Shown here: positions 35,303 to 42,616 of the stretch, piece by piece | Layout: each line of letters begins with the position of its first letter | Position numbering within the stretch: position 1 is the first letter of the stretch | From: Mesonia aestuariivivens | GTDB lineage: Bacteria; Bacteroidota; Bacteroidia; Flavobacteriales; Flavobacteriaceae | Direction: 5' to 3' | DNA: 64,000 nt | Assembly: GCF_019311235.1 (NCBI RefSeq) | Contig: NZ_JAHWDF010000001.1 | Location: 186,001 to 250,000 of the forward strand | Position numbers and translations under genes: made by a program | Notes under the pieces: model-generated | The model's database searches: none | What the model was told of the DNA's origin: nothing | Seen by the model: the letters and a program-made list of their open reading frames with translations, nothing else

Positions 35303-35791
35303 TCATTCTTCTTGCGCAAGCTCTCTCAGTCTTTCATAAACCAAATTACTTTCCCAACCTCGGTAGAAAAGGTAATCGGCAACTTTCTTTTTTTTCTTTA
35401 GCAGATTGGTTTCTTTGGTATTTTCCCATTTTTTAGTACAGAGTTTTTCAAATGTATCAAAATAGGCAGCTTCAGGTATTTCTTTTAGTGCGGTATCGAT
35501 ATTAAATCTAGAAATCTTTCTGAGTTTTAATTCTCTAACGATTCTAATTTTCCCCCATTTCTTTTGGTTGAATTTGCCTCTAGCAAAACTTTGTGAGAAA
35601 CGCTCTTCATTTAGAAAATTTTCTTGAATAAGAGTGTAGATAATTTGTTGACGCGCTTCTGGAATCATGCGCATTTCGGTTAGTTTTTTTTCTATTTCTT
35701 GATGACAGCGTTCTTGGTAGGCGCAAAACTTCATCATTTTTAACGTGGCTTCTTTTACAGTATAAGTCGTTTGTTTTTCTTTCTTATTCAT
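35303..35791 (-). CDS. recX: RecX family regulator
   Basis: 162-residue three-helix-repeat protein that modulates RecA filaments by family knowledge. Segments: EATLKMMKFCAYQERCHQEI, LIQENFLNEERFSQSFARGK, KWGKIRIVRELKLRKISRFN, KKVADYLFYRGWESNLVYER. The open frame extends upstream to 35902 with a hydrophobic stretch, but that part crosses the rng terminator (35845-35876), so Met at 35791 (MNKKEKQTTYTV) is the real start. RecA is not in the window. Confidence 0.9.
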   Translation of the reverse strand: MNKKEKQTTYTVKEATLKMMKFCAYQERCHQEIEKKLTEMRMIPEARQQIIYTLIQENFLNEERFSQSFARGKFNQKKWGKIRIVRELKLRKISRFNIDTALKEIPEAAYFDTFEKLCTKKWENTKETNLLKKKKKVADYLFYRGWESNLVYERLRELAQEE

Positions 35792-35844
35792 CACCAACAA
35801 AAATAAATAGAATATAAGTATTATGTGTAGTATAATCAATAAAA

Positions 35845-35876
35845 AAACGCCTAACAGTATCAACTGAAAGGCGTTT
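35845..35876 (-). terminator. Terminator of rng (minus strand)
   Basis: On the minus strand AAACGCCT... pairs as AAACGCC/GGCGTTT around an 18-base loop and is followed by TTTT. It lies 7 bases after the rng stop and within the spurious N-terminal extension of recX. Confidence 0.85.
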
Positions 35877-35882
35877 AAAATT

Positions 35883-37424
35883 TTAAATGATCTCTTCCCC
35901 ATTATGATCGTGAAAGTGATACTCTAAATACGTGTAAGCATCTCTTGGTAAAATTTTTACCCATCGTTTATGATCAAAAAACCATTTACTTCTGGGTGAT
36001 GGAATGCCTCTTGTTAAGTAGGCTGCCACAAAAGGATGTGCTGTTATAGACATCTTTTTATGACCTTTTTTAATTAATTTCTGTAAGTCTGCGTTAATCT
36101 TATTAATCACCACGATTGGAGCTTCTATTTCTCCATTTCCGTTAGGATTTTTCTCTCGGGTTTTAATATTCATCTCTGGCCTTACACGTTGTCTTGTAAT
36201 TTGTATCAATCCAAATTTTGTGGGGGGTAGAATTTTGTGTTTTGCTCTATCATCGCTCATCTCATCTCTTAAATGATTATATAGCGCTTTTCTGTTATCT
36301 GCTTTATTCATATCTATAAAATCAACCACAATTATACCGCCCATATCTCTTAGGCGTAATTGTCTGGCAACTTCTGTTGCGCTAATTAAGTTAACTTCAA
36401 GAGCAGTTTCTTCTTGGTTCTTGGCTTTATTGCTGCGGTTACCACTGTTTACGTCAATAACGTGCATAGCTTCTGTATGCTCGATAACGAGATAGGCACC
36501 TTTGCTCATCGAGACGGTTTTGCCAAAGCCTGTTTTTATTTGTCTTTCGATACCAAATTTTTCAAAAATAGGAACATTAGATTGATACTGTTTTACGATA
36601 GACTCTTTGTCTGGCGAAATTTCAGTAACGTAATCTTTAATTTGCGTATAGAGTGCTTCTTCATCTGTGCAAATAGAAGTAAAACTTTCATTAAACAAAT
36701 CTCTTAAAAGAGAGTTTGCTCTGTTAAGTTCTCCTAATACTTTAGAGGGAGTGCTGGCTTTATACAGTTTTTTACACATCCCCGTCCAACGATTCATCAA
36801 ATTTTGAAGATCTTTGTCGAGGTCTGCTACTTTTTTGCCTTCTGCAACGGTACGAATTATAACACCAAAGCCTTTTGGTCTAATACTTTTAACAAGTCTT
36901 TTTAGACGGTCTTTCTCTTCTTTGTCTTCAATTTTTTGCGAAACTGAAATACGGTTAGAAAAAGGAACAAGTACCACGTACCTTCCTGCTAAGGAAAGCT
37001 CGCTGCTTATTCTAGGGCCTTTGGTAGAAATAGGTTCTTTAACGATTTGTACCAAAATCGATTGATTTGATTTTAAGACATCACTAATAGTTCCGTCTTT
37101 ATCAATCTCATTTTCAAAAGAATAATTCTTAAGCGAATAATCTTTTAATTTACCTGTGCTTACACGTTTTACGAATTTTTGCAAAGAAGAAATTTGCGGC
37201 CCTAAGTCATGATAGTGTAAAAAACCATCTTTCTCATAGCCAACATTTACGAAGGCTGCGTTAAGGCCAGGAACAGCTTTTCTGATTTTGGCTAAATAAA
37301 TATCGCCTACAGAAAAATTTCTGTCATTTTCTTCTTTGTGTAATTCAATTAGTTTTCCATCTTTTAATAAGGCAAAATCAATAGCAGAGGAATTGGATCT
37401 AATAATTAATTCCTTATTCATCAT
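35883..37424 (-). CDS. rng: Ribonuclease G/E family endoribonuclease
   Basis: 513-residue RNase E/G catalytic chain without the long C-terminal scaffold of E. coli RNase E. An S1-like domain lies at about 35-130 (VGDIYLAKIRKAVPGLNAAF, VNVGYEKDGFLHYHDL). The DNase I-like catalytic part has YLVIEHTEAMHVIDVNSGNR and LRDMGGIIVVDFIDM, with the two Mg-binding Asp. The C-terminal ~80 residues include the small domain. The start is MMNKELIIRS with a second Met as alternative. It is downstream of the 29-residue basic protein and HU genes. Confidence 0.95.
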   Translation of the reverse strand: MMNKELIIRSNSSAIDFALLKDGKLIELHKEENDRNFSVGDIYLAKIRKAVPGLNAAFVNVGYEKDGFLHYHDLGPQISSLQKFVKRVSTGKLKDYSLKNYSFENEIDKDGTISDVLKSNQSILVQIVKEPISTKGPRISSELSLAGRYVVLVPFSNRISVSQKIEDKEEKDRLKRLVKSIRPKGFGVIIRTVAEGKKVADLDKDLQNLMNRWTGMCKKLYKASTPSKVLGELNRANSLLRDLFNESFTSICTDEEALYTQIKDYVTEISPDKESIVKQYQSNVPIFEKFGIERQIKTGFGKTVSMSKGAYLVIEHTEAMHVIDVNSGNRSNKAKNQEETALEVNLISATEVARQLRLRDMGGIIVVDFIDMNKADNRKALYNHLRDEMSDDRAKHKILPPTKFGLIQITRQRVRPEMNIKTREKNPNGNGEIEAPIVVINKINADLQKLIKKGHKKMSITAHPFVAAYLTRGIPSPRSKWFFDHKRWVKILPRDAYTYLEYHFHDHNGEEII

Positions 37425-37443
37425 TCATGCATATTAGATTTTT

Positions 37444-37481
37444 ATCCATACCTAACCTAAATAAGGTAAGTATAGATGGAT
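37444..37481 (-). promoter_or_regulatory. Leader hairpin just upstream of rng
   Basis: Plus strand ATCCATACCTAACCT (37444-37458) pairs with most of AGGTAAGTATAGATGGAT (37464-37481), leaving a small bulge. It sits 20 bases before the rng start codon in the mRNA leader, with no T-run. A second 7-bp hairpin (GAAGTGT/ACACTTC, 37518-37536) lies further upstream. Confidence 0.5.
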
Positions 37482-37562
37482 TAAACAATAATTTTCACAG
37501 GATTTTGATTTCCTGGAGAAGTGTGAACAACACTTCAATGTCAATGAACTTTTTTCAAATAA

Positions 37563-37587
37563 AAAAAGTAGTTAGAAACTACTTTTT
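37563..37587 (-). terminator. Terminator overlapping the stop of the 29-residue basic protein gene
   Basis: AAAAAGTAGTT (37563-37573) / AACTACTTTTT (37577-37587) with loop AGA; on the minus strand it is followed by a T-run. The TAG stop codon lies in the stem. Confidence 0.85.
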
Positions 37588-37668
37588 CTTGTGACGGTTA
37601 GCTCTTCTTCTTTTCTTACGCTTATGCGTTGCTACCTTATGTCTTTTTCTCTTTTTACCACTTGGCAT
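37579..37668 (-). CDS. 29-residue extremely basic protein (possible ribosome-associated protein)
   Basis: A short frame reading MPSGKKRKRHKVATHKRKKR then RRANRHKKK. About two thirds of the residues are Lys, Arg or His and there is no acidic residue, as in tiny ribosomal proteins (bL34, bL36, THX). It lies 31 bases after the HU stop on the same strand and before rng, and ends in its own terminator. I recall near-identical peptides in the same place in many Bacteroidota, often unannotated. Identity with a Bacteroidota-specific ribosomal protein (a bL38-like protein was reported in F. johnsoniae ribosomes) is possible but not established here. Confidence 0.8.
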   Translation of the reverse strand: MPSGKKRKRHKVATHKRKKRRRANRHKKK

Positions 37669-37699
37669 AAATAAAGATTTTAAAAATTAATAATTCGTT

Positions 37700-37990
37700 T
37701 TATTTTACTTCTACGTTTGTTTTTACTCCTTCAACAAAAACTTTTGCAGGTTTAAATGCAGGGATATTATGTGCAGGTATTTTAATTGTAGTGTTCTTAG
37801 AGATGTTTCTTCCGGTTTTCTCTGCGCGAGTTTTGATAATAAAACTTCCGAAACCTCTTAAATAAACATTATCTCCGCTTTCTAAAGAAGTTTTCACTTC
37901 TTCCATAAAAGTCTCAATTGTAGCTTGAACATCACCTTTTTCCATTCCTAATTTCTCTGAAATATTCGCTACGATATCTGCTTTCGTCAT
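37700..37990 (-). CDS. hup: HU family DNA-binding protein
   Basis: 96-residue nucleoid protein. It begins MTKADIVANISEKLGMEKGD and has the beta-arm region VYLRGFGSFIIKTRAEKTGR with NISKNTTIKIPAHNIPAFKP, the conserved DNA-bending arm with tip Pro. Length and motifs are standard for HU/IHF. It has its own strong promoter upstream and leads into the 29-residue basic protein. Confidence 0.97.
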   Translation of the reverse strand: MTKADIVANISEKLGMEKGDVQATIETFMEEVKTSLESGDNVYLRGFGSFIIKTRAEKTGRNISKNTTIKIPAHNIPAFKPAKVFVEGVKTNVEVK

Positions 37991-38036
37991 TTTACAATTA
38001 TTTTTGTTATAAATAGGGTTACATTTTTCAAGGGCG

Positions 38037-38068
38037 CAAATATACTAATTTAATATTCAATTAATCAA
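38037..38068 (-). promoter_or_regulatory. Promoter of the HU gene
   Basis: Minus strand TTG (38068-38066), 21 bases, TATATTTG (38044-38037), exact TAnnTTTG. Predicted leader about 40 nt. Confidence 0.65.
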
Positions 38069-38123
38069 GCCTAAAGATTTAAATAGTAACGAAATAAACT
38101 TTTATCATTGTATTTTAACAATT

Positions 38124-39194
38124 ATGGGAATGAATTTTTGTAAATTATTGATTGAATGGTATTTATTAAATCAGCGAGAACTGCCGTGGAGAGTAACAAA
38201 GAATCCCTATAACATTTGGATTAGTGAAATTATGCTACAGCAAACTCGAGTAGCGCAAGGTTTACCTTATTATTTAAAATTTGTAGAGGCATTTCCTACG
38301 GTTTTTGATCTTGCCAAAGCTTCAGAAGAAAAAGTGCTAAAACTATGGCAAGGCTTAGGGTATTATTCTAGAGCAAGAAACCTTCATTTTACCGCAAAAC
38401 ATGTAGCGCAAGAGTTAAATGGTGAATTCCCTAATACTTATAAAGAATTGAAAAAGCTAAAAGGAGTGGGAGATTATACAGCAAGTGCTATAGCTTCTAT
38501 TTGTTTTAAAGAACCTGTTGCTGTGGTAGATGGAAATGTTTACAGGGTTTTATCGCGTGTTTTTGGTATAGATACACCTATTAATTCTACAGAAGGGATT
38601 AAAGAGTTTAAAATTTTAGCCGAAAAACTATTAGACAAATCTCAGCCAGATTTGTACAATCAAGCCATTATGGAATTTGGAGCTTTACATTGCAAGCCTA
38701 AAAGTCCATATTGTATAACTTGTCCTTTTCAATTAGAGTGTCAGGCATTTCAGCAGGGAAAAATAAATGAGCTTCCAGTGAAGTTGAAAAAAACAAAAGT
38801 GCTTACTAAATATTTTAATTATTTGGTGATTTTAAAAGAAGGGAAAACCGTGATTCAGCAGAGAAAAGGAAACGGGATTTGGAAAAATTTATATCAATTT
38901 CCGCTTTTAGAAACACCGAAAGAGGTGAGTGAGAAAGAATTTGAAGAATTACCAGAGGTGAGAGAGTTGCTGGGAGATAATTTCAAAAAAATAAATTTAT
39001 TCAATAAAAAACCTATAAAACACGTACTTTCGCATCGTAAATTAATGGTCAAGTTTTGGGTAGTTACTGTAAATGAACTGCCGCAAGCAGTTTCAACTAA
39101 AACTTTTAAAGTAATAGCTTACCCAGATATAACGCTATATCCGGTTCCGGTATTAATAGAAAATTTTATAGAGAATTTCAATTTTACAAAATAA
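38124..39194 (+). CDS. mutY: A/G-specific adenine glycosylase
   Basis: Base-excision enzyme that removes A opposite 8-oxoG. 356 residues. Motifs: RELPWRVTKNPYNIWISEIM, LQQTRVAQGLPYYLKF, LKGVGDYTASAIASICF with PVAVVDGNVYRVLSR (helix-hairpin-helix plus catalytic Asp), and the iron-sulfur loop CKPKSPYCITCPFQLEC (C-x6-C-x2-C-x5-C). The C-terminal MutT-like domain runs from ~230. Followed by ssb and the gld genes, a conserved Bacteroidota order. Confidence 0.96.
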   Translation: MGMNFCKLLIEWYLLNQRELPWRVTKNPYNIWISEIMLQQTRVAQGLPYYLKFVEAFPTVFDLAKASEEKVLKLWQGLGYYSRARNLHFTAKHVAQELNGEFPNTYKELKKLKGVGDYTASAIASICFKEPVAVVDGNVYRVLSRVFGIDTPINSTEGIKEFKILAEKLLDKSQPDLYNQAIMEFGALHCKPKSPYCITCPFQLECQAFQQGKINELPVKLKKTKVLTKYFNYLVILKEGKTVIQQRKGNGIWKNLYQFPLLETPKEVSEKEFEELPEVRELLGDNFKKINLFNKKPIKHVLSHRKLMVKFWVVTVNELPQAVSTKTFKVIAYPDITLYPVPVLIENFIENFNFTK

Positions 39195-39227
39195 GACTTT
39201 TTTCTTACATTTACTAAAAGCAAAAAA

Positions 39228-39707
39228 ATGGCATCAGGAACGTTAAATAAAGTAATGCTTATTGGGCATACGGGAGATGAAGTAAAAATGCATTATTTTG
39301 AAGGTGGCGGTTGTATAGGTCGCTTTCCTTTAGCTACTAATGAAGATTATGTAAATAAAACTACTGGTGAGCGTGTGAGCAATACCGAGTGGCATAATAT
39401 TGTAGTGCGTAATAAAGCGGCAGAAGTTTGTGAAAAATACCTGAGTAAAGGTGATAAGGTTTATATTGAAGGTAGAATAAGAACTAGAAAATGGACCGAT
39501 GACAAAGGTATGGATCGTTATTCTACAGAGGTTCAATGCTTAGAGTTCACATTTTTAACTCCTAAAGAGCAAAGCCAAGGCGCAGGAGCTCAGCCGCAAG
39601 GCCAGATGAATTCAGCAAGACCACAGCAGGCGCATCAAGCTCCAAGTTCGGCAGCTGTAAATCCACCCCAGATGGATGAAGAGGAAGAAGATGATCTTCC
39701 ATTTTAA
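39228..39707 (+). CDS. ssb: Single-stranded DNA-binding protein
   Basis: 159 residues: an N-terminal OB-fold (LNKVMLIGHTGDEVKMHYFE, TEWHNIVVRNKAAEVCEKYL, GDKVYIEGRIRTRKWTDDKG), a Gln/Pro-rich linker, and the acidic C-terminal tip DEEEEDDLPF that recruits repair and replication partners. Spaced 33 bases after mutY. Confidence 0.97.
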   Translation: MASGTLNKVMLIGHTGDEVKMHYFEGGGCIGRFPLATNEDYVNKTTGERVSNTEWHNIVVRNKAAEVCEKYLSKGDKVYIEGRIRTRKWTDDKGMDRYSTEVQCLEFTFLTPKEQSQGAGAQPQGQMNSARPQQAHQAPSSAAVNPPQMDEEEEDDLPF

Positions 39708-39727
39708 GTTAAACTAAATCTAAAAAT

Positions 39728-41074
39728 TTGGACCCTGACCCTTCCAGTTTATTTATCTATTTTTCTGTAATTGATTTCTCTCATATTTTTGGAGTAATCA
39801 TGCTTATGTTGCTTTTGGTCTGTTCGGCTATGATCTCTGGTTCAGAGGTTGCGTTATTTTCGTTAACACCTTCAGACTTTGATGTAAAAGACGGTAATGT
39901 CTCTGCAAAACAGCAAATTTTAATACGCTTGTTAGACCGCCCTAAAAAGTTATTAGCAACCATTTTAGTGGCTAATAACTTTGTGAATATTGCCGTAGTG
40001 TTACTGTTTGAGTCGCTTAGTGATATTTGGTTTAAAAATATTAATTCTTCTATAGATTTATATTATTTTCAGTTAGATGTAGTCTTTTTTCTAAAAGTAA
40101 TTGTTGTTACCTTTCTTATTTTGCTGTTTGGAGAAATTCTTCCTAAAATATACGCCAATAGAAATAAAGTGATTTTTTCTAATTTTATGGCTTATCCTTT
40201 ATCTATGCTTGATAAATTATTAAGTGTATTTAGTATTCCTATGCGTCAAGTAACGATGTTAATTCATAATAGATTAGGTAAACAGCGTTCTGCTTTAAGT
40301 ATAGATCAACTTTCTCAGGCTTTAGAGCTAACTTCTGAAGAAGATACTACAAAAGAAGAACAAAAGATTTTAAAAGGAATTGTCTCTTTTGGAAATACTG
40401 AAACCAAACAGGTAATGAAGCCTAGAATAGATGTTTTTGCCTTAAACATTGAGCAAGATTTTAAAGAGGTAATTGCTGAAGTGACAGAAAACGGGTATTC
40501 TAGAATTCCTGTTTATCAGGAGAATATAGATAATGTGAAAGGTATTCTGTATGTTAAAGACCTATTGCCATATATTGATACGAAAAAGTTTGAATGGCAA
40601 AGTTTGTTGAGAGAACCTTATTTTGTGCCTGAGAATAAGAAACTAGACGATTTGCTAAACGATTTTAAAGATAAGAAAAATCATTTAGCAATTGTGGTTG
40701 ATGAGTATGGCGGCACTAGCGGACTCATTTCTTTGGAAGATATCATTGAAGAGATTGTTGGAGATATAAGTGATGAGTTTGATGATGAAGATTTAATATT
40801 TTCTAAATTAGACGAATATAATTATGTTTTTGAGGGAAAAACTCCTTTAAAAAATTTTTATAAAGTAATTAAACTAGAAGATCCTGTATATTTTGAAGAG
40901 AAAAAAGGAGAGGCAGAAACACTAGCAGGTTTTCTTTTAGAAATATCGGGAGAGTTTCCGCAGAAAAATCAGAAATTAATTTTTGAAAATTATACGTTTA
41001 CCATCGAGGCTATAGAAAATAAGCGTATTAAACAAGTTAAATTGAATATTGGGTATGAGGCTAATAATAGTTAA
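39728..41074 (+). CDS. gldE: Gliding motility-associated protein GldE (CNNM/CorC-like)
   Basis: 448-residue membrane protein: CNNM transmembrane domain (residues ~15-200, with VCSAMISGSEVALFSLTPSD and LLFGEILPKIYANRN), two CBS domains (~205-340, including VMKPRIDVFALNIEQDF and HLAIVVDEYGGTSGLISLED), and a CorC-type C-terminal domain. TTG start 20 bases after ssb. Its 3' end overlaps gldD, the standard gldE-gldD pairing. In F. johnsoniae GldE supports GldD, by established work; here the role is inferred. Confidence 0.92.
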   Translation: MDPDPSSLFIYFSVIDFSHIFGVIMLMLLLVCSAMISGSEVALFSLTPSDFDVKDGNVSAKQQILIRLLDRPKKLLATILVANNFVNIAVVLLFESLSDIWFKNINSSIDLYYFQLDVVFFLKVIVVTFLILLFGEILPKIYANRNKVIFSNFMAYPLSMLDKLLSVFSIPMRQVTMLIHNRLGKQRSALSIDQLSQALELTSEEDTTKEEQKILKGIVSFGNTETKQVMKPRIDVFALNIEQDFKEVIAEVTENGYSRIPVYQENIDNVKGILYVKDLLPYIDTKKFEWQSLLREPYFVPENKKLDDLLNDFKDKKNHLAIVVDEYGGTSGLISLEDIIEEIVGDISDEFDDEDLIFSKLDEYNYVFEGKTPLKNFYKVIKLEDPVYFEEKKGEAETLAGFLLEISGEFPQKNQKLIFENYTFTIEAIENKRIKQVKLNIGYEANNS

Positions 41075-41627
41075 TGTAATTTTTCTTCTTCTATTAGTAA
41101 GCTGTGAAAAAAGTTACCAACCTAAACCTAAAGCTTATTTAGCATTAGAGTATCCAGAAGCTACTTATAAAAAGATTCAGTTGCCCTGCCCTTATACTTT
41201 TGAAATTAATAAGCAAGTACAGGTAAAAGCTTCTAAGACTAATAATCCTTGTTGGGTAGATCTAGAATATCCAGATTTAAAAGGTACAATCTTTATCACA
41301 TACAGGCCTGTCCATAATAATCTACAAGCTCTATTAATGGATGGTCAAAAACTACCTCTACAGCATACTATTAAAGCCGATGAGATTGAAGGAGATACTT
41401 ATGTAAATGCTAAAAATCATACTTATGGTACATTTTACGAGGTAAAAGGTGATGCCGCTTCTCAGGCTCAATTTTACCTCACAGACAGCGTTCATCATTT
41501 TTTAACGGGTTCAATTTATTTTAAAACACAGCCTAATTATGATAGTATTATTCCAGCGGCAGATTATCTTGCAAATGATATTCGGCACATTATGGAAACC
41601 GTTAAATGGGCAGATTCTAAAAATTAA
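41055..41627 (+). CDS. gldD: Gliding motility lipoprotein GldD
   Basis: About 190 residues. I choose the ATG at 41055 (MRLIIVNVIFLLLLVSC) over the TTG two codons earlier because it gives a clean lipoprotein signal. The mature part begins EKSYQPKPKAYLALEYPEA and contains PCPYTFEINKQVQVKA, CWVDLEYPDLKGTIFITYRP and TYGTFYEVKGDAASQAQFYL, the recognisable GldD core. It overlaps gldE by 20 bases. Needed for gliding and SprB-type adhesin secretion in F. johnsoniae. Confidence 0.93.
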   Translation: MRLIIVNVIFLLLLVSCEKSYQPKPKAYLALEYPEATYKKIQLPCPYTFEINKQVQVKASKTNNPCWVDLEYPDLKGTIFITYRPVHNNLQALLMDGQKLPLQHTIKADEIEGDTYVNAKNHTYGTFYEVKGDAASQAQFYLTDSVHHFLTGSIYFKTQPNYDSIIPAADYLANDIRHIMETVKWADSKN

Positions 41628-41638
41628 AAATCTTAATA

Positions 41639-41669
41639 TTTTGCGTTCCAATAAATAGTTAGACTTTTG
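41639..41669 (+). promoter_or_regulatory. Possible promoter of the EamA transporter gene
   Basis: TTTTG at 41639-41643, 18 bases, GACTTTTG at 41662-41669 (one mismatch to TAnnTTTG), 16 bases before the ATG. Confidence 0.35.
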
Positions 41670-41685
41670 CAAAAAAAAGCTAGCT

Positions 41686-42597
41686 ATGGATAATCAAAAA
41701 CTTAAATGGTTTTATTTGGTGGCGCTTTCTTTAGTTTGGGGAAGCTCGTTTATCTTAATAAAAAAAGGACTTTTAGGTTTAACGCCTTTGCAATTAGGTG
41801 CACTGCGTACATTTTTAGCTGGAATATTTTTGCTCTTAATAGGTGCTAAGAGTTTAAGGAAAATAAAAAAACATCAGTGGCGATGGATTGTAGTTTCTGC
41901 TTTATTGGGGACTTTCTTTCCTGCATTTTTATTTGCTTTTGCTGAATTGAAAATAAACAGTGCTATCGTATCTATATTAAATTCTACCGTACCTATACTT
42001 TCGATTATTTTTGGTTTTTTAATATTTAAAATTAAATCTACTAAAAAGCAAGTTATCGGGGTCGTAATTGGTTTGTTAGGGTCTGTATTGTTAATTGGTA
42101 GCGGCGCTAATATAAATAGTTCTCAAGACTTAATTTATGCTTTTCTTCCTTTAGTGGCGACAACTATGTATGCTATTAATGTACACGTAATTAAACGTTA
42201 CTTGCAAGATGTTCCTGCGCTTAGTATTACAGTAGGCTGTTTTAGTGTTTTAATGATTCCTGCTACGATAGTGCTCTATTTTGCTGATTTTTTCACCTCT
42301 GAAAATTTAAATGAAGCTTCCACGCGAACCGCAATTGTTTATATTGCTATTCTCTCTGTGGTAGGTACTGGTATTGCTAAAGTTTTATTTAACAAATTGG
42401 TGCAAATTTCAAATCCAGTTTTTTCGACATCAGTAACCTATTTAATTCCTATTGTGGCATTATCTTGGGGGATTTTAGATGGAGAGAAATTCGGATTTTT
42501 ACAAGTGATTTCGGGTATGGTTATCTTATTTGGTGTTTATATGTCTAACCGAAAAAAGAAAATAAAAAAGCCGACCCTAAAAGAATCGGCTTTATAA
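41686..42597 (+). CDS. EamA/DMT-superfamily transporter
   Basis: 303 residues with ten predicted helices formed by two EamA repeats. The first repeat starts WFYLVALSLVWGSSFILIKK and the second DLIYAFLPLVATTMYAINVH. GLLGSVLLIG and the C-terminal YLIPIVALSWGILDGEKFGF are typical. Substrate unknown; family members export amino acids or metabolites. The terminator overlaps its last codons. Confidence 0.92.
   Translation: MDNQKLKWFYLVALSLVWGSSFILIKKGLLGLTPLQLGALRTFLAGIFLLLIGAKSLRKIKKHQWRWIVVSALLGTFFPAFLFAFAELKINSAIVSILNSTVPILSIIFGFLIFKIKSTKKQVIGVVIGLLGSVLLIGSGANINSSQDLIYAFLPLVATTMYAINVHVIKRYLQDVPALSITVGCFSVLMIPATIVLYFADFFTSENLNEASTRTAIVYIAILSVVGTGIAKVLFNKLVQISNPVFSTSVTYLIPIVALSWGILDGEKFGFLQVISGMVILFGVYMSNRKKKIKKPTLKESAL
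42567..42596. terminator. Terminator overlapping the EamA gene end
   Basis: AAAGCCGA (42567-42574) / TCGGCTTT (42586-42593); the hairpin includes the last codons and can serve both convergent transcripts. Confidence 0.75.
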
Positions 42598-42616
42598 TAA
42601 TTATTTTAAAATTAAA

